DNA from: Siderastrea siderea
Lineage: Eukaryota > Cnidaria > Anthozoa > Scleractinia > Rhizangiidae
NCBI GenBank assembly: GCA_964030785.1
Contig: OZ034975.1
Span: 16,347,642-16,411,641, forward strand
Direction: 5' to 3'
DNA: 64,000 nt
Under the pieces are notes generated by a model. It was not told where the DNA came from. It did no database searches and saw only the letters and a program-made list of their open reading frames with translations. The translations under genes were made by a program, and so were the position numbers. Positions 24,031 to 58,401 of this stretch are shown here, piece by piece; position 1 is the stretch's first letter, and every line of letters begins with the position of its first letter.

Positions 24031-25013
24031 AGAGAACTTAAGCAACAGAGGTTTTCGGGGCTACGGCAACTTCGGCCGGAAGTGAAGCCATGATTTTTGC
24101 GCTACTGGGCATGCTCTAGCTAGTCTATCTGCCGTCGCAGCTCCGTCGGCGACGTGAAGGCGAGTTGTTTGGCGTTTTCAGGAAAACCTGAGTATTAAAC
24201 TTTTATTTTCGCCAGTTTTCGAGCATTCAACAGCAGACATTTTTCAAAAATGTTACCCGTATTTTATTCCTCAATATATTTGTGACATCTGAAGGTCGAT
24301 TGCTTTTTCTTTCTTGTATAAAACTCGTTTTAACTGGCACCGTGTAATATGTCTTCATTACAGGTAAACACAGTAAACGCAGAGTCATCATGACAAGCAG
24401 CAAACCGTTCGCGATTTTAACACCTACAAAAGAGTATTCAGACTGGAAACATTAACTTTGATTCCATATTTACCTTTCACTCGATTTCACCACGAAAATG
24501 CTACACGTGAGGGATTGTTAGTCGTTTTTAATTTATAATGCTTGGTTTAGGTTATGGAATTTTGCTAACCTATTGTAGCTCGAATTTCATTCCACTAAGA
24601 AAAATTACACCGACACAAGTATAATATGCAGCTTCCTAAGCGCTTATTATCCGTATGTTATTTGTGTCGCTACTTTCACGAGTCTAGATCTTTCTTTTCT
24701 AAGCCAACTTCTGCTTTACACTCGTGGTGCCATAACTGTCCCTTGGAAATCTGGATTCTTTGACTAATAATTTCCCCATAAACTGAGCCGTTTGTCATCA
24801 GAAAGTACACCGTCTGTATAGCAGTTAAGTATCAATTATATATTCCTTTAAACGAACACATTTTTCTCTCTCAAAAGTGAAACCTTCGCCTTCAGAATGA
24901 ACTCAGTGCTAAACATTTGAATTTTGGTGGGAAGCGAATGCGACCTTGGTCCCAGTTTACCCATGCCAGTCCAGTCGCCGTCGCCCCGAAAACGTCTCTT
25001 GCTTAAGTTCTCT
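24031..25013. mobile_element. TIR element, non-autonomous
   Basis: The left end AGAGAACTTAAGCAACAGAG and GTTTTCGGGGC is mirrored by the right end GAAAACGTCTCTTGC and TTAAGTTCTCT; TIRs are about 35 bp and GC-richer than the interior. 983 bp with no reading frame of note. The flanks (AAC and AAT) do not give a clear target duplication. Confidence 0.68.
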
Positions 25014-25553
25014 AATGTTTAGGCTTTGGAGGAGAGAAAGATGACCTATTACTAAACCACTGTTTCCTTCTTGCAAGATATTATGTCCATTGTTGTAAAT
25101 CTAAGAATATCTCTCTATGTATCGGAGAATACGTGCAAGGGCTGAAACTCAATTTTGAACTTGAAAAGCACGTTTGTATGTTGACAGGTTCAAAGAGCAA
25201 ATTTCAGCAGAGATGGTGCAAAATTTTGCCTGCACTATTAGTAGTGGTTTCTTACACTAATTTATTCTCCTCCAAAACAAATTTTCCTTAAGTATTTTTT
25301 TTAGCCGGGTTACTCTTTTTTTTGTTTTCTTTTAATCCTGCTCTCCATCTACTTCGTCTTTAATTTTTCTCTCTTTCTTTTTATTTATTTATTTAGTCGT
25401 GTGAACTCGTGTAAATGTGAACTGTTACAGTAAAGTAATTAATTTTAAAAAAATGGGAACTGCTCATGTAGGCGGTTCGTTATAAGCCCGTAAAGGATGA
25501 AAATGAAATGATGAATATATGAATATCATGGATAAGAACTGCGGGATGAAGAA
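25014..25553. other. No gene recognised
   Basis: Low-complexity T-rich stretches; no reading frame or exon-like segment seen. Confidence 0.4.
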
Positions 25554-25702
25554 TTAAATGTGAAGAAAATCATCGCAGTTATAGACGCAACTTTTGCAGT
25601 TGCGAAAAGAAAGCCTGAATTTCAGGCTTATACGGTATTCAAACACTTGATTTCTGTTAGTTGCGTCTTCAACTGCAATGATCTTCTTTACATTTAATGA
25701 TT
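25554..25702. repeat. SINE-like hairpin
   Basis: Bases 25555-25596 (GTGAAGAAAATCATCGCAGT) and 25660-25702 (inverse, ACTGCAATGATCTTCTTTAC) form an inverted repeat of about 42 bp. Between them, AAGCCTGAATTTCAGGCTTA and a degenerate tRNA TpsiC-like motif (GGTATTCAAAC) relate it to 48150-48260. It looks like one SINE-like unit joined head-on to the inverse of its own tail. Confidence 0.65.
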
Positions 25703-26753
25703 CATTTGAATAAGACGTTATTTTTTGGAAACAGTATTGATAGTATCGTTTTTTTCCCAAAAGATTAATAGCATCTAATTCCACTCGGCTTATTATTTTG
25801 GACTATTTCTTGTCTGAACTTTTTAAAAAGTATACCAAGATATCTCTTGTGAATAGCAAGAGTCAATAGGCCGATAACACCCCTTGCACCCCTCACCGTT
25901 TAGTTGGAAATTGCGTTTGAAGTTGACGCTGTTTTTTTTTTCTTTTACCTTCGGTAGTGGTCTCATTAGCTTTTGTTTACTTTAGAGAAGGTTGTAATGT
26001 CGTCTCGCCGCACCCAAACAACAGTTACTGGTTGGTCTGAAAATATATTGCAATCGATTTCAGGTAATTAGAATGAGTAAGAAGCTACAACTTCAATTTA
26101 TTGACAAAATGGGTCTCTAGATCCCATTTCGTGATGCGAAGCACAACATCCTGCAGCAGAGTTAAACGCAATAGGACGCTGGTCCGGCGTTAAGAATAGC
26201 AAGGAAACTCATCACGTTGCAGTTAATATTTCAGATCGTTTATGAGAATAAAACCACTACATTGATCACTCGAACGGAGATGTTCATGCTTTGGCGGTCA
26301 GATGTAAATAAGCCGAAATTTTCATTTCCCCATAGTGCACTGCGATCGTAGGCTGTACACCGCCAGGGTTTATAACAAACCAACTGAATGGCCAATTACA
26401 CAACTACTTACGTAAACAGCAATCTGAATACTGTAAGTACAACAACCGGCTTATTTACCAGTTTTGTGTGCCATACGAAACAAGCCAATTACATCGTATG
26501 AAACAAGATAATTTTAAAGTATGATCATAACATCATTCATTTTGTTGTATTTTCAGACGCAAAATCCCTTCCAAAAATAAGCCGAAACATTTTTGAACCG
26601 CAACACTCCCTCCAACAATAACTCCCCCCACCCCCTGGCCCAAGTATGGACAAATATAAGCCTATGGCTTATTATTGCAGTTATACGTTAGCTGAAGGCA
26701 TGGAATTCAATATTTCATTTTGGACGCTTTGACAATGTTTTATGATCTCATAG
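25703..26753. other. Upstream flank or intron of SRCR gene; no exon found
   Basis: No signal peptide or domain exon was recognised. A short ATG frame at 25998-26062 ends in a GT donor in phase 1, but it has no hydrophobic stretch and I do not call it. C-rich stretch at 26609-26640. Confidence 0.4.
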
Positions 26754-48589
<21,836 letters not shown>

Positions 48590-48921
48590 GTTGAACGTGT
48601 TAGTTCCCTAAACGAATGCTGGGTCTGGTTGGTACGTCGAATTTAATTCACTTTAAGTTGGTCTATTGGTCGACATTTTGATTACAGTTAAAGTCCCATT
48701 TACTTTTCTTCTGAGATTTCTAGATCTAGGACAGACTTATCGAGCTAATGATCATTGGTAAAAATACAGCATGGACGAATTTTACCTTATCCTGCATCCA
48801 TGAGTTCTTACGCACACGAGAAGCGCTTTCGTGAAATTTGGGACAAGAGCATGCTCTTGTCCCAACTTTGACCTCACGTGGTGAAAGAAGGTCAAAATGA
48901 CATTTTAACCAAACAAAAGTG

Positions 48922-48943
48922 AATAAAAATGAAAATAAATAAA
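48922..48943 (+). terminator. Poly(A) signals of SRCR/ShKT gene
   Basis: AATAAA at 48922-48927, 48934-48939 and 48938-48943, about 335 bases after the stop codon, giving a 3' UTR of plausible length. Cleavage site not determined. Confidence 0.55.
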
Positions 48944-50388
48944 GTTCCAGGTTAAACTGAGGGACATGGCGACTGAAAAAGAAATGTTGAAGTTTTCAGT
49001 ATAGTAAAAGAAAGTCCACAGACAGGACTGAGAAGTAAGGAGGCCAGGAAAACATTTAGGATGAACTATTTTCAGTCAGGACGAACATAAAACATCAAGC
49101 TTGCAGGCGGATTTTGTATTAAGCCTCCCCGTTCTGATCACAAACATATTTATTCTTGCAGAACATTGGTTGCCATGGATCGGACAACAAAGAGGAGCAG
49201 CAACCGATCAAGATGTAGCTGAAGCATGTCTAATGACAAGTAGCTGTGCTTTTAAAGCAAAAACGTTATGCTCGCTTAAGGACGTGTGTTTTGTTTTGCC
49301 TTTTAAAATTTAAAATCAACGTTTTAAGGGTATGTAGATTAAGACATACAATGGTGCAATACTATTAAGAAAGGGCCTTATTCAACCTAAAGTTGTTTTT
49401 GTGATTGTTTTGTCTTTGCGTTGTTGTCCTTCTTAGCTGCTAGGCCGCTAAAAACGGTAGTGATTTGGAAGGTAAGAACCTCATCACTACTGAATAAACG
49501 TTCTCCATCACCATCTCATGCTGCCGTCATACCTTTTGCAGAAACAACTGTTTTGGGTTGAAATTCCGTGGTTTAACCAATATTAAATAATGTCGTCAGA
49601 TACTCTTTCTGTCGTGCTGTGAAACACGGCAGAAAGAGACCAGCCCGTGCCCAGCCCTTCAACTCCTTCATTCACGTCCTTTAAGCATGGCCGCTGAAAA
49701 GACAGCCTCTGCCACAGAATAGGTTTTCGTAAAACTAATTTTATAAACTTAGCCAAACGGGATTCATGTTTGTTTGTTTGTTTTTTGTGGTGCACGTTTG
49801 AGTTGTAACTTATTCCTTCAAGTGTAGTATTCCCAAAGGCTGAACCTTAGGGGTCTACATGAAGTAACCCATCTCTCCCCCAAACCACTCCCCATACACA
49901 CCCAGGCATGTTCTGCTTTCTTATGACAAAACAGCCTCTTTCATTCATGAATCCTACTGTTTCTTTGTTGGACAAACAATAATTTAACTTCAGAAGCCAG
50001 TTCAAAAGATAACTCAAAATCGAAGGAAACAACAATGTTTTAGACTCCCAAAGAGGCCGAGCGTCTCAAACATTTTACCTCTGCATGGTGTCCCGCTGTT
50101 GCCAGGCAACTATTAGTCATTAGCATATAGTTACTGCATACGTGCCATTGGATCTGAGCGTGGATTATTATTTTTTTTTATTATGTATCTTTTCTTTCTT
50201 ATAGACGCACAGCTGGAAATTATAGAGCACACGTGTCCCGTATGTTGCCTGGCTTTGCGTTCATTTTCAAAACAAGCTTTGAGTTCTCTTATTTTTCTAC
50301 TTAAAAACAATAATTTAACTTCAAAACCCAGCTCAAAAGAGAACACAGATTCGAAGGAAATAGCATTCTTTTAGATTTTAGACGTTAG
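48944..50388. other. Intergenic; short direct repeat
   Basis: Bases 49973-50035 and 50307-50362 are direct repeats (AACAATAATTTAACTTCA..., TCGAAGGAAA). In one frame both read NNNLTS..SSK..SKE to a stop, but no convincing splice context links them to a gene. The frame at 49101-49313 follows an AG but shows no domain. Confidence 0.45.
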
Positions 50389-50772
50389 GCGTTAAGCGTG
50401 GATAATTCTAACACGTTCTAAAACATCTTGGCATATTCTAAAATAGCGAAAATCCGGCAAAAAGTTAAAGTATCTTTGTTTTTTTGCCAAACTTGACGTT
50501 CTTAGCTTTACCTTTGGAAATATTTGACTCGATTTTGCTAAAACGTGCCATACTTCAGGGTGCTTTGGCAAAATATGTCAAACTTGGTAAGATTTTACCA
50601 TCATTTTATTTGGTTTGGAAGATCCTGGGAAAAAAGCTTTGCAAATACGCTGTTTTTCCCGGAAAAAAATTTCCTTGTAAAAAAATAAACTTATTTGCAA
50701 TAATAGAGCTATGGATACTCATGCTTAGAAACTTAAGTTTTCGGCTACTGTCATTCGTCGATAGGAACAAGA

Positions 50773-51062
50773 TGTCGGTGGAATTTTACATCGACATTTG
50801 CTACTGTCCATAAAATGTCGAAGGAATTTTTCGTCGACATTGTGCTTCAGCCGTTTTTATGTGGACGAAATTTTTTGTCGAAATTTTGCACGTTTCTTCA
50901 AAATGTCGCTGGAATTTTTCATCGACATTTTGCTTCTCTCAGTAAAATGTCGATGGAATTTTCCGTCGACGTTTTGCTCCTGCCATTTTCGTGTCGACAA
51001 AAATTTCTGTCGACATCCTCATGACATAGCAAAACGTCGGCGGAAAATTCCATCGACATGTT
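50773..51062. repeat. Palindrome array 1
   Basis: About seven imperfect 22-bp palindromes of form GTCGATGGAATTTTCCGTCGAC, spaced 35-55 bases apart by T-rich linkers containing TTTTG/CAAAAT. Frames across it repeat short peptide motifs and are not coding. Same family as 56188-56582. Confidence 0.88.
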
Positions 51063-51130
51063 ATGGTCAGAAGCAAAATGTGATTGTAAGCAAAATGTGG
51101 GCACCAGTGACGTTATCCCCATTAAAATAA

Positions 51131-52217
51131 ACATTTAATTGACTGACATTTTAATGTTTCTACAAACGCCTCTAAGGCGTTTACAACTGTGCTGTGAGAA
51201 CTACCAGTTTGAACTTAAAATTGTTCCTAATCACTAGAAACTTCTCCATTTCAGTGAAACTGCTCTACAAGGTTGCATATTTAACCGTTGAAAACTTGCT
51301 ATTATTTTGAGCCTGAACAAGTTTAATTTATCGTTATTAATTTTCTTCCTCTTCTTATCCTTTTCGTCTTCTTTTTCGAGTACGATATCGATATGCTGCA
51401 TATTTTCTGGTTATCACACTCCTGCCTCCTTAGTAAAGCACAAAAAACAACGCTTGCATCCGACTACTTCTGGTTGTCATTTTTAGAGTGTTGATTAACG
51501 ATTCGTGATCATCCTCCTTCTTCCAATGCTTTTTTTTCGACTATAATGCAATGATTTGTAGTCATCTCTGCACAGGCCACAACAGCCAGTCCTGGTAAAG
51601 CGTGTAAAATAAAAAGAATGTATTCTATTAGTATATGTTCATAATCAGAAATCTTTCGATCGTTCTGGGCGTTCATGAAGTCAACCCTCGTAAAGGGTAG
51701 CAATTGTCGGTTGCAATTGGCTGATTTTTAAAATTATTTTCTTGAGGGTTATAAGAAGACGAAGCAAAAGGAGAACACACGAGTGGGAAGCAATTGAAAC
51801 TGCATCTGACAAAAACATTTTACCTTGCCCAGCATTTTTCTTAGCCGGTTTGTACTGAACATGATGAAAAGCTGCGTTGTGAGTGAATGAGAGAGTGAGT
51901 GAGCTTGCCCAGTGCCAGGTAATAAAAACTCAGTTTTGCTATAGTTTATCATTAATTTTTCTGGCAGCACTCCTCCAAAGCATTCAAGGCTGAGATCTGA
52001 TTGCCCACGACATCTGCACATCCGAGTATTTCAATAATTATTAAAATATAGTAACGTGTCTTTATTGTTTATTATTTATTGTATTTCTGTGTTTGCTTAG
52101 CATGATGAAATTTTCGATGAGGGATCAGCACACTACCCACGTAAAAAAAGAGCGACCCCTAACAAACAGACAAATTTGTGATGCGCAAAGAGATTTTGCA
52201 AATGTTTTCATTTCATA
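51131..52217. other. No gene recognised
   Basis: Short frames only (51509-51703 and 51749-52021, minus), without motif or convincing start context. Confidence 0.4.
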
Positions 52218-52798
52218 CAGTTGACTCCCGATAAACCAAACCTTCAAGTGATATCAAAAAGGGTCCGAGCTATCGGGACTACGAGTTATCGGGAGATAGC
52301 AACAAAGGACCAGACTCACAGAAATTAGAGAAAGCAGTCACTCAATCCTTAGTTAGAAATGTTAGCTTAACTCTTAACACTAGAAGCAAGATCACTAGAA
52401 GAGGCAAGTGTTGCTGTTGTTGTTGCAAAATACACCGGGAATATACCGAGTCATTAATTTTAACTTTATTAATCCTTCCTACCTTTCTTTGGCCTATTCG
52501 TGAATGCAACAATTACCAAAGCTTGCTTTTGAGACAACTAGTACTTAATACTTTAAAATTTAATACACGCCTGTTAGACGATTTTGATAGCACAGTCGTC
52601 AAATAAGGTTCGAATTATCGAGATTAAAATTAGTAAGAAAACTACCTGAAAGGAAAACGGATTTACTACTAGTTAATGAGGGTTTAAGTTATCGAGGGCA
52701 AAATAAAAGTAAATTCATGGAGTAAATCCTGAGGAAAAATTGGTTCAAGTAAGCGCGAGCTTTGAGTTACTGAGTGTTTGATTATCGAGAATCAACTG
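52218..52798. mobile_element. pogo/mariner-like MITE (TA target)
   Basis: Begins CAGTTGACTCCCGATAA and ends TTATCGAGAATCAACTG, flanked by TA on both sides (52216-52217 and 52799-52800). The 581-bp interior carries further CGAGTTATCGGG / GGTTTAAGTTATCGAGG motifs like the ends. TA duplication and CAGT ends fit the Tc1/mariner-pogo group. A related end (CTCGATAATTCCAACC) occurs alone at 53135-53155. Confidence 0.82.
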
Positions 52799-52800
52799 TA

Positions 52801-55509
52801 CAGACTGTACATAATGCATAATGGCAAACATATCTTTGAGTGACGTTTTACATCTGAACCATTTTATTAATCGGACCAGATCAAGAATACCCAGTCTACC
52901 CTGTAGGTAAATTCTGAGCAGAAAGGAAATTTTCCTCTCTATGTCAACATGAATATTCGTTACTCCTACCTCTAAAATGATTTAAAGCCTCCTGTGATTT
53001 GCCTCTGACCGATGAAAGGCCCGCTTTGTTTATGGAAGACATAAACTTTGTTTCCTTTGTTCCTTTAAATAAAGATAAAATAAAAGTTAAGCTTAAATTG
53101 AAGTAGGTGAGGAGAAATTCAACTCGCACTACAGCAAAATCTCGATAATTCCAACCGTAAAGGGCAAGAAGTTTGAACCATCGTGCTTGATCGCGTGTTA
53201 AAATTTAATACTCTAATAAACGATGCAGAGAAGGAGACGTTGCTTTATTGGAGGTTCGAAGTTATTCAGTTTTTTTGTTGTTTGGTTTAAAAACGTTACA
53301 CATTTATCTGTTATTTTTCCCTTTGTTTTACCCAACCAAAAGCAAATATTCTTTCTGTTTGAGAAGAAAACGTACATACCATTTTTATCCCTGAGGGAGC
53401 TCAACCATTGTCTTTTGTGCCAGCCGTTGAATTGTCCCCAGTCTGTGACTACGTCCATAATCCAAATATTCTTTCAAACTATAATTCACTTCTGCTGTTT
53501 TAGGAAACACCGTTCTGCTGAAGTTTTCAGATGTTCAAGTTTTAGTGTAGGTAACTGGGATAAATACGTGTGATAATGGCATCCTGCAAGACTGAATGAA
53601 TGGCCTTTGTACGCTCAGATTGATTCAACGATTTCATAAAAGTGACCGCCAAAAATGTCTCGCCGGATGTTTCTTCCACCAAAGTGTCAATTAACGCATC
53701 ACGCAAGGTCATGTAACTCTCATGTAACAGTTCTTTTTCCTTCTCATTTTTGATGTAAAAGGATATTACTACACTTATGTAGACAAAAAAGCGCTTAACT
53801 TCGAATACGAGACAACTGAAAGTGAGAAAAATCATTTTAGTTAATTTGAACTGATTGCGTGCATGACAAGTCGATCACGTGCTCCGTTAGCGTAACCACG
53901 GCTATTCAGTTGACCTCGTGTTGTGCGATATTCATCAAAAGGTGTATTGTAGTGTGATGTCTGTTCGGTTCTTGAAGAAATGGCAGCGGTTTCTGTGGAA
54001 ATGCTACTCAGGATTCATCTGTGGCCTCGGTGTATAAAAACGGCTGAATAGTCTGACATTATTCAGACTGTTCTTCAGCAAAATGCCATTACAAAATCGA
54101 CTGGCAACCCGCATTATACTCGAGGGCATTATACTCGAGGGCCTTTGATGCTGGTACATTGTGCTCCAGGTAAGCTTTCACTGAGCTTTCGTTTTGTTCT
54201 AACTTGCTATGAAAAGCAAAAGGCAATTTTTAATCTAGTCAGTACTAGGCCTCAAGGATGGAGGAATTTTTCTCTGATATAAGGTTTGTGCACACTAACG
54301 GTAAATAATAGCGCGCCATTTTCGGTTTTAAAAAATTCAAACTGAGTGACTCAAGGCGAAAACAGAAGTCACCATAGATTACTATCTACTCTCTATAGAC
54401 TACTATCTAGGGATGGTTATGGGGATAATGAACTTGATTTTGTTCACGGAGGCCCTTGAAGATCTTGAGGTCTGTGTTGGCTTTTAATATTCGCTGTGAC
54501 TAAATGCCCATAGCGTATGGCTGTAGGATGAGTACACAATTGTCACGTCAAAATCACTGAAGTCAAATCATATACAGTTTTTCTTTCGCACCAGTGAACA
54601 CTGAAAGCATGCACGTGTTTAAGACCAACAGGCCGTTTTGTACCTAGTCTGCAGCCTGCATTTTGTCCCCAGTCTGCATTCCCGATGCCAAATCTGCAGT
54701 CTGCATTTTGTACTCACCCAACGGTTCGTTTCGGGGAATATCTGTTCCGAAGGCCTAAAATCGCCTGAGGTTTTCTAAGTTAATTGCAGTGAAAGCTAGA
54801 GATTTCTGTGGCGAAACATCACGTCGTACTTTCGTAAGAAGATGACTTATTAGTTTCTATTGTTTTTGGGAGGGACAAATAAGTCGTTTAAAAGTAGAGT
54901 CAGCTAGCATTTAGGTCAGCTAGCAAAGTAAGGTCAGCTAGCATTTTCGGAGAGCCATCCGTGCGGAAATTCGGCGGATAGGATTCTGTTTCCTAAAATG
55001 TTCTACGGCCTCAATTTTCAGCTAAAAAATCGGAACAAAACAATTTGTAGCTTACACAAATACGCCTTTAAAAAGCTCTAAAACAATTTTAAAATGCAGA
55101 AAATGATATTTCAAGTATTTTGGTAAATTTTACTCGTTGGGTGTCCCTGTTGTACTGACCGCCATGAATTCGCTATGTGGTCGTCTGACTGATGTGCAAG
55201 GTTTCAAATAAGCTAAATACCCAGCAGGTTGGTTTCAGCGAGCCACGACGATGGAATCAACTCTTATGTTAGTCTTCTGTATGAAAGTGAAAATATGATG
55301 GCGTGACATGACAGCTTGGGTCATTCTGTCTTACAACTTGTTAATTGCGTAACTACAAAAACTAGAATACGTTTTATAACAATGTAGATACTAATGTATT
55401 GTGCATGAACTTTTAAGTGAAACAATTGCGGTGAACAGGCAGGTTGTTCTCAATACAATTTATACGTACAAAAACGAGGCTAAACTGTGTTTTCATTCTT
55501 AATCTTTAG
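52801..55509. other. Intergenic; no supported gene
   Basis: Overlapping frames on both strands at 53213-53573 and 53542-53835 show no motif. At 54110-54142 a 15-base unit (ATTATACTCGAGGGC) is duplicated in tandem just before a strong donor (CAG|GTAAGC at 54171); three GGTCAGCTAGCA-type repeats lie at 54899-54945; and CAGTCTGCATTTTG-type motifs recur at 54640-54715. Confidence 0.4.
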
Positions 55510-55879
55510 GTATATTCTGGTCTATACAAGAATCCACGAACGTTGGCTACTCGCGTCGATATAGTGGAAAACCTTCTGGAAGCATTGAGAGAAAATGTGC
55601 TTGTAGCTATTAACATTCAAGGCTATAAGAATCTTCCTGTAATAGGAAAGGTGAGGCCAGTGAACGCAGAGGCGCCGACTCCACGTTTGATGTAAAATAT
55701 TGGAGGGGAAGCTGGAAAAAGGAATGGAAGCCTTGGAAACTGTCAAACGGAGAACTTTGGACAGACAGGTTACCAAACGAATGTATACTGCTTGTGGATT
55801 TTTAACTGAATTACACAAACAAGCTACCTTACTAAACACACAAATACCTGCGAGATACGTATCAGAAGTTGGAGAGTAA
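55510..55879 (+). other. Unrecognised protein-like reading frames
   Basis: After an AG acceptor (ATCTTTAG) a phase-0 frame reads YSGLYKNPRTLATRVDIVEN, LLEALRENVLVAINIQGYKN and PVIGK to a stop at 55693-55695. The next frame (55691-55879) reads LEGKLEKGMEALETVKRRTL then MYTACGFLTELHKQATLLNT to TAA. Together, with one frame change near 55690, they look like one alpha-helical protein, charged and without low complexity. I do not recognise the family. The minus strand is also open (55522-55887, 121 residues) but is less protein-like. It could be a broken exon of a host gene or of a mobile element. Confidence 0.35.
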
Positions 55880-56187
55880 CCAGCCAACTGAAACTAATGA
55901 GTAGAGCTCTCTATACTCTCTACTAAGCGTTCCTCTTTTTTTCTTTCGTAAAACCTCGTCAGATTGTTGTGTAAATGTTACTTTTTGTACGCCCGTCATG
56001 GAATCTCAATATCACTGCAAGATCTCTGATTTCTGTAAGCTTTCAGAAAATTTCCTTGTGTATGTTCGGCAATCAGCTCGATTAAATGTTAGAGATTTTT
56101 CCTGTCCATGTTCCTTTTGATGACTGATTGAACTATTTTTGTTCTTAGGTATATCCACCGATTTTTTCCGCTAATATAAGACGCGAC

Positions 56188-56582
56188 ACGTCGATGGAAA
56201 TTTGTATCGACATCATGCGGTGGAAAGTTTTTTCGACATTTTGCCAAAAGTCTCAAAATGTCGACGGAATTTTCCATCGACGTTTTCTTTCTGTCACTGA
56301 AATGTCGATGTAAAATTCCGTCGACAGTTTGCAATTGTGTGCGTTAGTGAAATGTCGATGGAAATTCTCGTCGACATTTTCCTCCTAGTAACAAAGTGTC
56401 GGTGAAAAATTCCATCGTCATTTTGAACTCCGTAGAAAAATGTCCGTGGAAAATTCCATCGACCTTTTGCTTCTGGATGTAAAATGTCGGCTTTTTACAA
56501 GCAGCAGAAAAGTGTCGGTGAAAATTTCCATCGACATTTTACTTTTAGCAGTAACATGTCGATGGAAATTTCAGTCGACAGT
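56188..56582. repeat. Palindrome array 2
   Basis: About nine 22-bp imperfect palindromes (for example GTCGACGGAATTTTCCATCGAC) at 35-55-base spacing, homologous in design to the array 5.4 kb upstream. Most keep GTCGA...TCGAC ends with variable centre. Confidence 0.88.
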
Positions 56583-56620
56583 TTGCATTTGGCAATTATG
56601 TTCTCATTTAACGTTTTTTA

Positions 56621-57227
56621 TCACGAAGTTGTCATTTTCGGCAAAACTATACGCTTTTGAACGCTTTCTTGTCAAGGATGTAAGAATGTTTTCATGGTTT
56701 CTGCAAATTTCTTATTTTCTTGTCAAATTGTGACATTTATTTTTGTGTCTGGCAATAAATCGCTTATCTACTCAATTTTTGCCACTTGAATCTGGCAAAA
56801 AGTGACCATTCTTACCATTGTTTTTACTTGCTGCTAAACAGATTCTCAACATCGTCCCGTTTTGCTGATATTTAATGTTTTCGTAACATATTGTTTTCGG
56901 CAAAAAAACGTTACGTTGAGTCTTATCACGAAGTTGTCATTTTCGGCAAAACTATACGCTTTTGAACGCTTTCTTGTCAAGGATGTAAGAATGTTTTCAT
57001 GGTTTCTGCAATTTTTTTATTTTCTTGTCAAATTGTGACATTTATTTTTGTGTCTGGCAATAAATCGCTTATCTACTCAATTTTTGCCACTTGAATCTGG
57101 CAAAAAGTGACCATTCTTACCATTGTTTTTACTTGCTGCTAACAGATTCTCAACATCGTCCCGTTTTGCTGATATTTAATGTTTTCGTAACATATTGTTT
57201 TCGGCAAAAAAACGTTACGTTGAGTCT
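56621..57227. repeat. Tandem duplication of about 303 bp
   Basis: 56621-56925 and 56926-57227 are near-identical direct copies (TCACGAAGTTGTCATTTTCG through ACGTTGAGTCT). Differences are only a few bases, so the duplication is recent. No reading frame. Confidence 0.94.
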
Positions 57228-58401
57228 TTTTTGGTCATAATTTAAAACAACTCGTCAAAAACGGCCTTTAAAGGCAGTTTTTTTGCCCAATTTACATTAT
57301 TTCTTTGGCAAAAAGAAGGAGAAGTGGCTGAATTTTGTCCGTAGATTTCATTTTAGAATATCCGGAGGTGTTTTAGAACGTGTTTTCTCTTTGAGATCAT
57401 GGAACACCATCTTCTGTTTGGCAAATTTTTAAGAGCTTCAACTAAAGGTGTGTAAAGATTTTGGTAAAACTTGATACGAACAGGTGCTTACCTAGCCTAA
57501 AGATCGTCTGACTTACTCAGCCCTATCGAAAATCATACTAAGGAAAACAGTTGATCTTGATAAATTGAAAGTCAGCAATTGAAATTAGCAATCATCAAAA
57601 ATGGCGGTCAGTAAAGGCGAGAGGCAATCGGTCAAGCCTGGTAAGGTAAACGTCACGAGAGTATTTTGTTCCTGCTTCACGGCGCTTTTGCGAGCATCAT
57701 ATTGCGAGTTTATGCACTTTTGAAATCGAAGGCAGGATTTTATTTTTGTCAGTTCCTGAGCTGGCATTTCAGAGCAAAATGTATTTATTTTTTTACTGGA
57801 GAAATGGGAAACACTGGATGTCGTTTTTCCGGTTTTGATTAATTATTTCGAGAATTCAAAATATGTTTTTTTACTTCTTTCTCTCTCGAATCCTCATAAT
57901 TAGAAAGAAAAAAAGTTGTGATTTGGAGCCAGAAAAAGGTGTTCAGTATACATTAATATGCAAAAAATCTAACGAAAAATGAAAATGTAACTAAGAAGGA
58001 GGTAATTAAATTAGATATTAAACTTTGTGAGATAATTAAATTGAAAGCGTAACCATAAACACTTAGATAGTAAAGATCACTTTCAGAACTTATTACCACC
58101 AGTTTCCTGAATGTGACACGGAAGGGAAACTCGTAGCACACAGTACTGAATTTTATATGATAAATGATTAGTATATCATTGCGTCTGAAGAATCTTTTGA
58201 ATTTAAGCATGTTACCCTTGCCAAAAAATACGCCGACCGTATTTTGTAATTAAATCTGACACTGCTCTTATTGGTTTTTACGGAAAGGAAGCTTGCGTCA
58301 ATTAGATCCTGTATGTTCAGGTTTGCAGGTGTGATCTGCAATATTTATTTGAGTTTCACTTTCATCATAGATGAGTGTTAATCGCGATTCACTTATACAC
58401 A
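57228..58401. other. GPCR 5' flank
   Basis: Bases 57365-57395 (TTTTAGAACGTGTTTTCTC) are the inverse of 50405-50425 and may mark the outer edge of a repeat unit. No TATA box or other promoter element was picked out before the GPCR start. Confidence 0.4.

Noticed and set aside
25998..26062. Short ATG frame ending in a phase-1 donor upstream of A1
   Set aside because: The phase fits but there is no hydrophobic signal sequence, and short frames like this are expected by chance.
49162..49313. Possible exon after ShKT
   Set aside because: Splicing from the donor at the ShKT stop would give TGA immediately; the alternative phase has no donor to match, and there is no domain.
55522..55887. 121-residue minus-strand frame
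   Set aside because: Antisense to the more protein-like plus frames and without motif.
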